Positions 27,083 through 35,893 of a stretch of DNA of 64,000 nt are shown here, piece after piece. Source of the stretch: HXMU1420-13 sp965228545 (GTDB lineage Bacteria > Bacteroidota > Rhodothermia > Balneolales > Balneolaceae); the NCBI GenBank assembly GCA_965228545.1, contig OZ245822.1:620001-684000 (forward strand), written 5' to 3'. Position 1 is the first letter of the stretch; each line of letters starts with the position of its first letter. The position numbers were made by a program, and so were the translations under genes. The notes under the pieces are model-generated. The model was not told the DNA's origin. It saw only the letters and a program-made list of their open reading frames with translations, and did not search any database.

Positions 27083-28336
27083 ATGGATAATTTAAAGGAA
27101 ATCGACTACGTCACTAAATCAACATTACCAAATGGCTTACGCATAGTAACCGAGCGTATTGACAGCGTAAAAAGTATTTCTGTTGGAATTTGGGTAAAAA
27201 CCGGTTCAAGAAATGAGACAGCCAAACAGGCTGGTATTACGCACTTTTTAGAGCATATGCTTTTTAAAGGAACCGATAAACGAACGGCCTTTGATATTGC
27301 ACAAAGTATGGAATCGGTTGGAGGTTATCTGAATGCCTTTACATCCAGCGAATATACCTGTTATTATGCCCGATGTGTAGACGAACAGCTTGGTAGAGCC
27401 TTAGATGTTCTTTCAGATATGGTATTGAACCCTGCGTTTCCTGAGAAGGAAATCGAGAAAGAAAAGAAGGTTGTGGTCGAAGAAATGAAAATGTACCGCG
27501 ACTCACCCGATGATTATCTCTTCGAAGAATTCTCGACGAAGATGTTTGAGAATCATCCACTCGGTAGGCCGGTTATTGGTTTCGAGAATACTGTGAATGA
27601 ATTTACTCGCCAGGATTTGTTTGATTATATGGCAGACAGATACCGACCGGATAATTTATTGATCGCTGTTGCCGGAAATGTAAATCACGATAAGGTAGTA
27701 GAGCAGGTATCGAAGTATTTTTCACAGCTTGAAGCCACGAAAACAGTAAATGAACCGCAGCCACTTCTGGATTTCAACCCGGAAAAATTGGAGTTAACCA
27801 AAGTAATCGAGCAAACCCATTATTTACTGGGACGACGTGGCTTGCACTTTGATCATGATGATAAGTACTTGTTGCTGTTAGCGAATACGGTTCTTGGTGG
27901 AGGAATGAGTTCTCGACTTCATCAAAATGTGCGTGAAAAATATGGCTATTGTTATTCCATTCAGGCATTTAATCAAAGCTATTCAGATTCTGGAATTTGG
28001 GGCGTTTATGTGGGCACCGACAAAGAATACGTTGAACATGTACATGAACTAGTAGTGAATGAACTCAACAAAATTAGTTCTGATATAATCCCTGAGAAAG
28101 AATTTGAAGAGGCAAAATCTCAATTGAAAGGGAAACTCTTGCTAAGCCAGGAAAATACCAGTAACCGCATGATGCGTCTGGCAAAAAGTGAGATGTACTT
28201 CGAACGATTTATCACACTAGATGAGCTTGAGGAGAATATTGACGAAGTAAAAGCCGAGGATGTACTGGAATTCGCCAAGAAATTTTTCGATCAAACACAC
28301 TTTATGGAAGCCGTATTAACCCCGGAAGTTGAATGA
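27083..28336 (+). CDS. M16 family zinc metallopeptidase (processing-peptidase type)
   Basis: A protein of about 417 residues with the inverted zinc motif HFLEHMLFKGT (H54, E57, H58) and the downstream glutamate region EKKVVVEEMKMYRDSPDD. The second domain contains LLANTVLGGGMSSRLHQNVREKYGYCYSI, the R/Y pair that completes the active site in single-chain M16B proteins. This is the common bacterial homologue of the mitochondrial processing peptidase beta subunit; the natural substrate is unknown. ATG 27083 is preferred over a TTG one codon earlier. No signal peptide is evident, so a cytoplasmic location is likely. Confidence 0.93.
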   Translation: MDNLKEIDYVTKSTLPNGLRIVTERIDSVKSISVGIWVKTGSRNETAKQAGITHFLEHMLFKGTDKRTAFDIAQSMESVGGYLNAFTSSEYTCYYARCVDEQLGRALDVLSDMVLNPAFPEKEIEKEKKVVVEEMKMYRDSPDDYLFEEFSTKMFENHPLGRPVIGFENTVNEFTRQDLFDYMADRYRPDNLLIAVAGNVNHDKVVEQVSKYFSQLEATKTVNEPQPLLDFNPEKLELTKVIEQTHYLLGRRGLHFDHDDKYLLLLANTVLGGGMSSRLHQNVREKYGYCYSIQAFNQSYSDSGIWGVYVGTDKEYVEHVHELVVNELNKISSDIIPEKEFEEAKSQLKGKLLLSQENTSNRMMRLAKSEMYFERFITLDELEENIDEVKAEDVLEFAKKFFDQTHFMEAVLTPEVE

Positions 28337-28354
28337 AAAATGTTAAGGTTTAAA

Positions 28355-28402
28355 TGTTAAATGGCTTTGAAAAGGTCTTTGTTCTTGAATTCCCATTTAA
28401 CA
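28355..28402. terminator. AT-rich 10-bp inverted repeat between the M16 gene and asnS
   Basis: TGTTAAATGG (28355-28364) pairs perfectly with CCATTTAACA (28393-28402). There is no T-tract directly after the stem, so termination is only a possibility; the sequence is one of the quasi-repetitive intergenic tails of this genome. Confidence 0.3.
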
Positions 28403-28437
28403 ATTAGCATTTAAAATTTTAAAATTTTAGATAAACT

Positions 28438-29931
28438 ATGATCTACATCAACCAATTAGTCAATCACGTTGACACTGAAATAACCTTAAAAGGATGGGTG
28501 TACAATTATCGCAGTAGTGGAAGTTTGGTATTTATCGAATTACGTGATGGAACCGGAATCACACAATGTGTGGTAGCTAAAGACGAAGTTTCTGAAAATG
28601 CATGGGAAGCAGCTACTTCACTAAAGCAGGAAAGCTCGCTAGAAATCACCGGTATGGTTAAAGCAGACGAACGAAGTGTAGGCGGTCATGAAATGCATGT
28701 ATCTGATGTGAAAGTAATTCAGATTGCTGAAGATTATCCCATCACACCAAAAGAACATGGCGTTGAATTTTTGATGAATAATCGCCACTTATGGTTGAGA
28801 AGTCAGCGCCAGTGGGCGGCAATGCGCGTTCGCAATGAGATCATTTTTGCGATTCACACCTTTTTTCAGAATCGAAATTTTGTACAAATGGATTCCCCGA
28901 TCTTTACCGGAAACGCTGCAGAAGGAAGTACAACTTTGTTCGAAACCGATTACTTCGATGAGAAAGCTTACTTGGCACAAACCGGACAGCTTTATGGTGA
29001 AGCATTAGCAATGGCACATGGACTGATTTACACTTTTGGCCCAACCTTCAGAGCCGAAAAGTCAAAAACACGCCGGCATCTAACTGAATTCTGGATGATG
29101 GAACCTGAGATGGCTTTCTATGATCTGGAGATGAACATGGATTTGGCCGAAGATATGATTCGATTCATTGTAAAAACGGTGCTGGAGAAACGGGCTAAAG
29201 AATTAGAGATTTTGGAACGTGATATCACAAAACTACAACCGCTTGTAGAAAAGCCGTTTGTTCGAATGAAATATTCGGAAGCCGTTGACATCCTTAAAAG
29301 TGATGAAACAGCTCAGTTACTTGATGATATGCTCGCTTCACGAAAAGAAGAAGAAAAAGCATTGAAAGAGGAGAGAGAAGCCATCAAAAAAGAGCATGGC
29401 TCAGCAAAGAAATGGCGCAAGAAGCAAATTGAAGCTCGTCAGGTTGAAATTGCTCAACGACTGGATCAGATTGAAGAAGATTACCGCAATATCCCAAAAT
29501 GGAAAGAATCTGCTCAAAACTTTGAGTGGGGCAATGATTTTGGTGGATCTGATGAAACCGTGTTAATGATGCAGTATGATGTGCCGGTAATCGTGACTCA
29601 CTGGCCGGCAGAGATCAAAGCATTTTACATGAAACGCGACGAAACGGATAAATTGGCTCTTGGTATGGATGTACTTGCTCCGGAAGGATACGGGGAAATT
29701 ATCGGTGGCTCACAACGTGAAGATAGTCTGGAAGTACTTGAAGAACGTATCGCAGAGGAAGAGCTCGATAAAGAAGTGTTCGAGTGGTACTTAGATCTTC
29801 GTCGTTTTGGTACGGTACCACATGCCGGTTTTGGGCTAGGACTTGAACGAACTGTTGCTTGGATCAGTGGATTGTCACACGTTCGGGAAACGATACCATT
29901 CCCTAGAATGATGGGACGCTTGAAACCATAG
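28438..29931 (+). CDS. asnS: Asparagine--tRNA ligase
   Basis: A 497-residue class II aminoacyl-tRNA synthetase. The N-terminal OB-fold anticodon domain (LKGWVYNYRSSGSLVFIELRD) is followed by the catalytic core: motif 2 (FGPTFRAEKSKTRRHLTEFWMMEPE) and motif 3 (GFGLGLERTVAWISG, with the catalytic arginine). The AsnRS assignment over AspRS rests on overall similarity and on TGQLYGEALAMAHG. A charged, mostly helical insertion of about 70 residues (roughly 295-365, rich in K and E) interrupts the catalytic domain. Confidence 0.95.
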   Translation: MIYINQLVNHVDTEITLKGWVYNYRSSGSLVFIELRDGTGITQCVVAKDEVSENAWEAATSLKQESSLEITGMVKADERSVGGHEMHVSDVKVIQIAEDYPITPKEHGVEFLMNNRHLWLRSQRQWAAMRVRNEIIFAIHTFFQNRNFVQMDSPIFTGNAAEGSTTLFETDYFDEKAYLAQTGQLYGEALAMAHGLIYTFGPTFRAEKSKTRRHLTEFWMMEPEMAFYDLEMNMDLAEDMIRFIVKTVLEKRAKELEILERDITKLQPLVEKPFVRMKYSEAVDILKSDETAQLLDDMLASRKEEEKALKEEREAIKKEHGSAKKWRKKQIEARQVEIAQRLDQIEEDYRNIPKWKESAQNFEWGNDFGGSDETVLMMQYDVPVIVTHWPAEIKAFYMKRDETDKLALGMDVLAPEGYGEIIGGSQREDSLEVLEERIAEEELDKEVFEWYLDLRRFGTVPHAGFGLGLERTVAWISGLSHVRETIPFPRMMGRLKP

Positions 29932-29936
29932 TTTAG

Positions 29937-29991
29937 TTAGTTATTGGTTATTAGTTATTGGTAAAGAGATTTCCTATTAACCAATAACTAA
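29937..29991. terminator. AT-rich 14-bp inverted repeat between convergent asnS and bactofilin genes
   Basis: TTAGTTATTGGTTA (29937-29950) is perfectly complementary to TAACCAATAACTAA (29978-29991). A second, shorter copy of the left arm follows it. The position between two convergent stop codons fits a bidirectional terminator, but the stem is AT-rich. Confidence 0.4.
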
Positions 29992-29993
29992 AC

Positions 29994-30389
29994 CTATCCG
30001 GCTTTTTTCTGAAGGGATACTTCGTTTGCTGTTTGCTCTTCTAACACATTTACGCCGTTTCCGGTCTTGATATTCCCATTGATCTCAGCGCCCTGTTCAG
30101 TGATCAAATGTTTAGCGTAAATGTTGCCGTTTACCTTAGCCGAAGCATGCAGGGTTAAGGTTTGTAGAATTCGAATATCGCCCTCAATTTCACCGGAAAT
30201 CATCGCAGTTTTGGCAATGGAATTACCAGTGATTCTACCTTTCTTATTTAGTATTAGATGAAGTTTAGTATTGATTTCACCCATCACAGAACCGGAAATG
30301 TGAATGTTTCCGTCGGAGTGAATGTCTGCAGTTATGGTTGTGCCTTCAGCAATAAAGCTGGTATTGTTTGGATTGCTTTGATTCTTCAT
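29994..30389 (-). CDS. Bactofilin family cytoskeletal protein
   Basis: A 131-residue polymer-forming protein. The core is a chain of short beta-helix repeats containing glycine and valine/isoleucine at regular intervals (GNIHISGSVMGEI, KGRITGNSIAKTAMISGEIEGDI, SAKVNGNIYAKHLITEQGAEINGNI), flanked by unstructured ends. Bactofilins form non-polar filaments used for shape, stalks or chromosome organisation in different bacteria. No membrane anchor is visible. The gene is alone, convergent with asnS. Confidence 0.9.
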   Translation of the reverse strand: MKNQSNPNNTSFIAEGTTITADIHSDGNIHISGSVMGEINTKLHLILNKKGRITGNSIAKTAMISGEIEGDIRILQTLTLHASAKVNGNIYAKHLITEQGAEINGNIKTGNGVNVLEEQTANEVSLQKKAG

Positions 30390-30471
30390 AGTACTAAGAG
30401 TAGCCTTGACCGTAATTATTACGTTTTTATCTAAAATATTGATGGTCCTTCCTGCAGAGGAAGTTACGGAA

Positions 30472-30777
30472 CTATGAGTACTTCTTTTTGGAAATTCGAT
30501 TATTAGTTATCACTTTTTGTGCACTAGACTTGAAACGATTTACCCCTTCATTTCTTAGAGCTCTATGTTTTGTCTTGCGACCCGAAACTCTTGATCTCCA
30601 CTTCTTCCAGTTTTTTAATTTCATTTGATCTTTCATTATTCGGATTACCTCTTGCTCGGAAACCCCAAACTGAAATTCTATTGCGTCGAAAGGAGTTCGA
30701 TCTTCCCACGCCATTTCTACGATTCTGTCGATTTCGTATTTGCCTAAATTATATTTGTAGATGATATCTTGTGCCAT
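30472..30777 (-). CDS. DUF2805/TIGR03643 family small protein
   Basis: A small basic protein of about 101 residues with the family signature IVEMAWEDRTPFDAIEFQFGVSE, which looks like a helix-turn-helix, followed by VSGRKTKHRALRNEG. The function is unknown. The start is placed at ATG 30777 because family members begin shortly before this region; a longer ORF begins at 30813. Confidence 0.8.
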   Translation of the reverse strand: MAQDIIYKYNLGKYEIDRIVEMAWEDRTPFDAIEFQFGVSEQEVIRIMKDQMKLKNWKKWRSRVSGRKTKHRALRNEGVNRFKSSAQKVITNNRISKKKYS

Positions 30778-30819
30778 ATTTAAATAACCAGTTATGGCTA
30801 CCGATGCGTTCAAAATAAA

Positions 30820-31011
30820 TCAGCCTGTAATTCCATCGCCATCAATATCCTTCCCAACGTGTTCTTCTAGTATATGTAATGTCTTTAACAGCAGTGCGCG
30901 TGTCTGTTTTAACTCTTTCTCCAACAGTTCTACCCGGTCTTCTATCGAATCTGCCTTTTTCCGTTGATCATCGAGCATACTTTGTTGCATAAGGTCGAAG
31001 AATAATCCCAT
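30820..31011 (-). CDS. Small coiled-coil protein of unknown function
   Basis: A 63-residue protein. Residues ~18-52 form a strong heptad pattern (DSIEDRVELLEKELKQTRAL), predicted to be a coiled coil. The C-terminus ends with KDIDGDGITG, which resembles a calcium-binding DxDGDG loop. I do not recognise a family. It lies 42 bases upstream of the DUF2805 gene in the same direction, so the two may be co-transcribed. Confidence 0.6.
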   Translation of the reverse strand: MGLFFDLMQQSMLDDQRKKADSIEDRVELLEKELKQTRALLLKTLHILEEHVGKDIDGDGITG

Positions 31012-31123
31012 GATATTTTTTATCTAAATATGTTTCAGGTTTGATTTAATGATTATCAAAGATGAAATAATAAATCTAAAATTGCATTGGCAATTAGAAT
31101 TCATAATGTGATATTTTTGAGCA

Positions 31124-32176
31124 ATGGCTCGAAAACCAACAAGTGCAGATCACTATCAAACTATTCTTCAACAGGTGCAATCCGGGAACCCAAAACCGGT
31201 ATACTATCTGTACGGACAAGAAGAATTCTATCTAGATCGCCTCGTTGATTTTTTTGGAGATTTGCTACCATCGCACGAAAAAGACTTCAATTTTGATCTG
31301 CTCTACGGCCAAGAAGTAACTCCTGCTAAAGTATTAGCCATTGCTCGTAGCTTTCCCATGATGGCTGAACGACGAGTGCTTATGGTTCGCAACTTTTTGC
31401 AAACAGCGAAAGGTGCTTCAGGCGAGGGAGACATGAACGATTTCATCCCATATTTCGAGCAACCCAATCCTTCTTGTTTGTTTGTGATGTTCGATACCGG
31501 AAAACCCGCCGGCAATACAAAAATCGGAAAAGCACTCTCAAAAAATAAAAACGTAGGTTTTTTCAATTTCGAGCCTATCCCGGATTACATGGCCGGTGAA
31601 TGGGTTATGAAATGGGCATATTCTCACCATAAAAAGAAAATACAGCCCGCTGCCGCCCAATTATTAGCCCAATTTGTTGGTAATAATCTACAGCTTCTGT
31701 CCAGCGAAATAGACAAAGTGTGTACTTTTGTAGACACTAAAACTGAAGTCTCTGAAGCCGATATTAAACAAATAATCGGCTCATATCGCGAATATTCGGC
31801 GATTGAGCTCAAAGAAGCCATCATTCGGCGAAATCTGGAACAAGCTCTTTATATCTCGGAACAGATATTGCAACATAGTAAATCAGACACGGGAGAATTA
31901 ATTCGACTCGTGGGGTTCTTTTACAGTGTGTTTGTGAATATCTGGCAAATCCGACGTCTTGCCGAAAAAGGATTGAGCAAAGCAGACGTTCAAGCCCAAA
32001 TGGGAATGAACGGCTGGTACTTTGACCGACTTTGGAAAGACGCTTCAAATTTTAGATACGCCGATATGCCTCGCATTTTTGAGGCACTGCTCGATGCAGA
32101 TAAATCCATCAAAGGATTCTCCACACTCGACTCCACTGCGATTTTAGTTCTCCTTGTCAAGCGATTGATTGGCTAA
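31124..32176 (+). CDS. holA: DNA polymerase III subunit delta
   Basis: A 350-residue HolA-type clamp-loader subunit, which opens the beta sliding clamp. The start of the AAA+-like domain is KPVYYLYGQEEFYLDRLVDF, followed by FPMMAERRVLMVRN, then a helical middle (LAQFVGNNLQLLSSEIDKVC) and the C-terminal collar domain. Length and motif order match the family. Gene starts are divergent from the coiled-coil gene; TATTTTTG at 31112-31119 resembles a -7 box but is too close to the start codon to be convincing. Confidence 0.92.
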   Translation: MARKPTSADHYQTILQQVQSGNPKPVYYLYGQEEFYLDRLVDFFGDLLPSHEKDFNFDLLYGQEVTPAKVLAIARSFPMMAERRVLMVRNFLQTAKGASGEGDMNDFIPYFEQPNPSCLFVMFDTGKPAGNTKIGKALSKNKNVGFFNFEPIPDYMAGEWVMKWAYSHHKKKIQPAAAQLLAQFVGNNLQLLSSEIDKVCTFVDTKTEVSEADIKQIIGSYREYSAIELKEAIIRRNLEQALYISEQILQHSKSDTGELIRLVGFFYSVFVNIWQIRRLAEKGLSKADVQAQMGMNGWYFDRLWKDASNFRYADMPRIFEALLDADKSIKGFSTLDSTAILVLLVKRLIG

Positions 32177-32231
32177 ACAGCCAATATCGCTCTGAACTGG
32201 AACACGAAATAAAATATTGGGAAACATCAAC

Positions 32232-32843
32232 ATGACTGCGGTTAAAAGGGCTAAATTAACTAACCTAAGCGATGAAGATTTAATGGAATTATTTCAAGAC
32301 GGGAAGGAGACAGCGTTTAATGAGCTGGTTCGTCGCTACAATGATAGACTCCACAACTTTTTATTCCGATACACTCAGAACCATAACGATTGCCAAGATT
32401 TGGTTCAAGAAACCTTTCTAAGAGTGCATAAAAGTAAGCACAGTTACGAGCGTATCGCCAAATTCAGTACCTGGATGTACACCATCGCTATCAACCTTGC
32501 TAAGAGTTTGTACAAGAAAAAGAAAAGAATGCAGCTTACTTCTATTCATAGAGACGATTCGAATCCTGATTCTTATGAAATGATCCTGCCTGATAAGGAT
32601 ATTCTTCCTGATCAGGAGCTTCACCAAAAATTTAGTATGGAAGCATTAGAAGCTGCGTTAGAATCACTTCCAGAAGATTTTAAACAAGTAGTTATCTTGC
32701 GCGACATTGAGCAACTGAGCTACGAAGAAATTTCTGAAAAATTGGATGTTCCAATGGGGACCGTTAAGTCGCGTATCAACCGTGGACGTGCACAGATCAG
32801 TCACAAAATAAAATCATACGTTGATCTGGGAACTTCTTTCTAA
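32232..32843 (+). CDS. ECF-type RNA polymerase sigma factor
   Basis: A protein of about 203 residues. Region 2 is FNELVRRYNDRLHNFLFRYTQNHNDCQDLVQETFLRV, with the usual FSTWMYTIAINLAKS; region 4 is DFKQVVILRDIEQLSYEEISEKLDVPMGTVKSRINRGRAQ (helix-turn-helix). Domain 3 is absent, so this is an extracytoplasmic-function type sigma factor. ATG 32232 is preferred to TTG 32217. No classical zinc-containing anti-sigma gene is adjacent; a 72-residue acidic protein follows and could be a partner, but that is speculation. Confidence 0.93.
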   Translation: MTAVKRAKLTNLSDEDLMELFQDGKETAFNELVRRYNDRLHNFLFRYTQNHNDCQDLVQETFLRVHKSKHSYERIAKFSTWMYTIAINLAKSLYKKKKRMQLTSIHRDDSNPDSYEMILPDKDILPDQELHQKFSMEALEAALESLPEDFKQVVILRDIEQLSYEEISEKLDVPMGTVKSRINRGRAQISHKIKSYVDLGTSF

Positions 32844-32852
32844 AATCTGACT

Positions 32853-32889
32853 TAAAAGGGGTGAAGAGTAAATTATTTAGCCCCTTTTA
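32853..32889 (+). terminator. Stem between the sigma gene and the small downstream gene
   Basis: TAAAAGGGG pairs with CCCCTTTTA around a 19-base loop and ends three bases before the next ATG. It may terminate or limit transcription of the downstream gene, or hide its ribosome binding site. Confidence 0.45.
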
Positions 32890-32891
32890 CT

Positions 32892-33110
32892 ATGGATTTT
32901 TTGGAAAAAGAAGTACACCCCGTAATCGAAGAATTTTTAAATGATTACACCGAAGAACGTTTGACGACGATCGAGAGAGACACTTTCGAGGAGGTGTTAG
33001 TTTCTGATGACAATCTTCGGGAATTAGCATTCTCCGCGAAAGATGGTAAAAATCTGATGGAAAGACTTCGGGTAATGAGATCAATTAAGAATGAAACAAT
33101 GATCAATTAA
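32892..33110 (+). CDS. Small acidic protein downstream of sigma factor, unknown function
   Basis: A 72-residue, mostly helical protein (MDFLEKEVHPVIEEF... then ELAFSAKDGKNLMERLRV). No cysteine/histidine zinc motif and no membrane segment are present, so it is not a classical anti-sigma factor, although the N-terminal helices are of a similar size to a soluble anti-sigma domain. The start is chosen at ATG 32892 directly after the stem-loop. No family was recognised. Confidence 0.55.
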   Translation: MDFLEKEVHPVIEEFLNDYTEERLTTIERDTFEEVLVSDDNLRELAFSAKDGKNLMERLRVMRSIKNETMIN

Positions 33111-33161
33111 GAATTGCTTAATTAATAATCATTTGTCTTGAGCTTTGGCTCAACAAAACTT

Positions 33162-33234
33162 TAACTGATAACTGATAACTGATAACTGATAACTGATAAC
33201 TGATAACTGATAACTGATAACTGATAACTGATAA
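33162..33234. repeat. Heptamer tandem repeat (TAACTGA)10
   Basis: Ten exact copies of the 7-base unit TAACTGA plus three bases, lying between the convergent small gene and the amylase gene and five bases from the amylase stop codon. It is outside both reading frames, so copy changes would not shift a frame. Confidence 0.97.
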
Positions 33235-33239
33235 TCAGA

Positions 33240-35756
33240 TCACTTAATCAACATCATTTTTCTCGTCTTGGTAAACTCGCCCGCCTCAAGTCTATAAAAA
33301 TATATTCCGCTTGAAAGGGCAGAAGCATCAAAAGTTATTTGATGGGTACCCGCATTTCTAAGTCCATCTGATAATGTAGAAACCAACCTTCCTGTAACAT
33401 CATACACTGATAATTTCACATCTGTACTTTGAGGTAAATAGAAGCTGATATTTGTACTCGGATTGAAGGGATTTGGGTAGTTTTGATGGAGTTTGAAAGT
33501 TTCAGGTGACTCCATACTTTCATTGGAAGTACAATAGGTTGCTAGTGAAAATATTTGAGTCTCATGGCTATTTATTTCGAGATTTTGGATACTAACTGTA
33601 CCTGCCCCGTTATATGAATCCCAATCAAAAGATCGATCGTTACCAGTTAATAAATTGTTACTTGATGGTCCGGTGATACAGTAATTATTCGATAATAAGG
33701 TATTTGTAAAATCAATTTCAGCATTGGTAATTGTAGTTCCGGAAACATTTTGAATGACCAATGTTCCTTCTCCTCCAGGTGCGTTCATTCTAATGAAACT
33801 CAGAATTTCAGAATTAGATGACAAGCCTGCCTCAAACTGCCCGGTTGATAGACTCGGGTATCTTAGGTAACCGCGATTTCCACGAGATGAGCGTAATTGA
33901 ATCAATCTTTTATAGTGATTCAATAATGAACTAGAATCATCCTGCATCACTTCTACATTGAATTCTCTGAAGTTTGCATTCGGTTGTCGCCACGGATTTC
34001 CGCTGGTAAATCCGGCATTAACTTCATCGCTCCATTGCATGGGGAGGCGTATATCTTCATCGGGTTTTTGACCCAACATTCCCACTTCTTCGCCATAATA
34101 CAGGTAAGGAATTCCCGGCAAAGTGAGATACAGCGAGGCAGCAACTTTGGCTTTGTTTAAATCACTACCTAGAACATTCATCACCCGGTTCATGTCGTGA
34201 TTGGTCAGAAAAGTACCATATTGTAGAAATGGATAATTGTCATATACTTTCTGCATCTGACGGATAATACCGGTTGCGTCACCGTTATTCACGCCATTCA
34301 AAATTGCACCGGCCAAATCAAATTCAAAGGCGTAATCAAGTCGATCGTTGGTGATATATTGCAGCACGGTTTCAGTGGGTTCCCAAGCTTCACCAACAGA
34401 AAAAGCATCAGGATTGGCAGCTTTTAAGTTCGCAGTAAAATCCTGCCAGAATTGAAAGGTTTCGGGCGTATTTTTGAGCTTGTCTCCATCTTCATCAATA
34501 TAGAGCACGGCATCCTGACGAAAGCCATCAATTCCAATTTCTTTGATCCAGAAATCAGAAATAGCGAACATAGAATCTTTCACGGCAGGGTTTTCATAAT
34601 TAAGATCCGGCATTCCTCCCCAAAACAAGCCGTAGTAATAATCGCCATTTCGCTGATGCCAAACTTGCTGTCCCCACGGACCGGCATAATTCGGCTTCGA
34701 ATCTTCCCAGCGGTAGAAATCCCGAAAATGTTCATCTCCATTAGCAGAAGCTTGAAACCACGGATGTTCAGTAGAAGTGTGATTCATTACATAATCGATA
34801 ATTACTTTGATACCACGTTCATGAGCAGCAGCCAGGAAATTTTTGAAATCATCCATAGTGCCGTAATCTGGATGAATAGCTCTGTAATCGGTTACATCAT
34901 AGCCGTGATAGGAGGGAGACGGATGGATAGGCATCAACCAGATCCCTCCAATCCCTAGATCGGAATCGGTGTTAGGATCACCATCGTTTAAGTAATCCAG
35001 TTTTTGCGTAAGTCCGTTGAAATCTCCAATTCCGTCACCATCCGAATCGTAAAAAGAGCGTACAAAAATTTCATACCAAACCACTTCATTCCACCACTTA
35101 GGCTCACCAAGCTCGCGTTCAGATATTGTGATATAATTCTCTAAGAGAAGGGTGTCTGATTGAGTTTCATTCGACGCGATTAATTGTACATCGTAGGTTC
35201 CGATTTCGGAATAACGTACACTCGGTTCTGCTTCGGTTGATGAGGCGGGACTTCCTCCCTCAAAACTCCAATAAAATTCTGTGATTCTGCCTGATGATTG
35301 ATTACTAAACAGTACTGAGCTACCCATAAAAGACTCGGTGGATAGGGCACTAAAATCAGCTACTGGAGGACCGGTAGGAGAGGTTTCATCGTTATACCAT
35401 ACGTTGAATGTACTGTTGGAATCTGGAACGGTGTACGTTCGATTGGGGCCACCACCAGGGAATTCTTCGGTGCCATCCCAGGCAAAATTCTGGCGGAATT
35501 TAAATGCGATCTCAGTTCCTGTTGAAAATCCTGATAAGGTAATTGTGTAGGTTGAATCTCCGTCTTCGTCAAAAAGTTGATCTTCGGGAGATCCCCAGCC
35601 GTTAAAACTACCGGCAATATCAACGGTTTCTGTTAACGGATCGAAATCACCGATATCAATCTGATAGCTCATATTCACTTCAAAAGTTATAGAAACAGAT
35701 TGAGCGAATAGTGGAGAGGTTAATAGAAGTGGAAGAAAGAAAAGGAAGAGTCTCAT
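33240..35756 (-). CDS. Secreted GH13 alpha-amylase with PKD domain and T9SS sorting domain
   Basis: An 838-residue exported enzyme. A signal peptide (MRLFLFFLPLLLTSPLFAQ) is followed by a starch-binding-like module (DIAGSFNGWGSPEDQLF, CBM20/48 style), a PKD domain (residues ~133-212), and a GH13 catalytic barrel starting at WWNEVVWYEIFVRSFYDSDGDG. The conserved regions are DYVMNHT, GFRQDAVLY (nucleophile D415), VGEAWEP (acid/base E456) and LTNHDMNR (D521). The last ~80 residues are a T9SS type A sorting domain (LHQNYPNPFNPST ... KTRKMMLIK). It probably degrades alpha-glucans outside the cell or at the surface. The exact specificity (alpha-amylase against maltogenic or oligo-1,6 activity) cannot be decided from motifs. 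Confidence 0.93.
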   Translation of the reverse strand: MRLFLFFLPLLLTSPLFAQSVSITFEVNMSYQIDIGDFDPLTETVDIAGSFNGWGSPEDQLFDEDGDSTYTITLSGFSTGTEIAFKFRQNFAWDGTEEFPGGGPNRTYTVPDSNSTFNVWYNDETSPTGPPVADFSALSTESFMGSSVLFSNQSSGRITEFYWSFEGGSPASSTEAEPSVRYSEIGTYDVQLIASNETQSDTLLLENYITISERELGEPKWWNEVVWYEIFVRSFYDSDGDGIGDFNGLTQKLDYLNDGDPNTDSDLGIGGIWLMPIHPSPSYHGYDVTDYRAIHPDYGTMDDFKNFLAAAHERGIKVIIDYVMNHTSTEHPWFQASANGDEHFRDFYRWEDSKPNYAGPWGQQVWHQRNGDYYYGLFWGGMPDLNYENPAVKDSMFAISDFWIKEIGIDGFRQDAVLYIDEDGDKLKNTPETFQFWQDFTANLKAANPDAFSVGEAWEPTETVLQYITNDRLDYAFEFDLAGAILNGVNNGDATGIIRQMQKVYDNYPFLQYGTFLTNHDMNRVMNVLGSDLNKAKVAASLYLTLPGIPYLYYGEEVGMLGQKPDEDIRLPMQWSDEVNAGFTSGNPWRQPNANFREFNVEVMQDDSSSLLNHYKRLIQLRSSRGNRGYLRYPSLSTGQFEAGLSSNSEILSFIRMNAPGGEGTLVIQNVSGTTITNAEIDFTNTLLSNNYCITGPSSNNLLTGNDRSFDWDSYNGAGTVSIQNLEINSHETQIFSLATYCTSNESMESPETFKLHQNYPNPFNPSTNISFYLPQSTDVKLSVYDVTGRLVSTLSDGLRNAGTHQITFDASALSSGIYFYRLEAGEFTKTRKMMLIK

Positions 35757-35810
35757 GAGCTAAAATAAGTTCAAATGCTAAGGTAAGTAAAATTAGCAAT
35801 TAGAGACATG

Positions 35811-35868
35811 AAAAAAGGAACAGAAATTACTCTTCAGTTTCAGATTACCGAGGAGTAATTTCCATTCC
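35811..35868 (-). terminator. Terminator for the 599-residue protein gene, minus strand
   Basis: On the minus strand GGAA-TG-GAAATTACTC pairs with GAGTAATTTC-TG-TTCC (14 paired bases, one internal loop) and is followed by six T residues. Confidence 0.75.
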
Positions 35869-35893
35869 TAATAACTGTATGGATTACATCGTA

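Noticed and set aside
31112..31119. Promoter element TATTTTTG before holA
   Set aside because: It would place the start of transcription at or inside the start codon.
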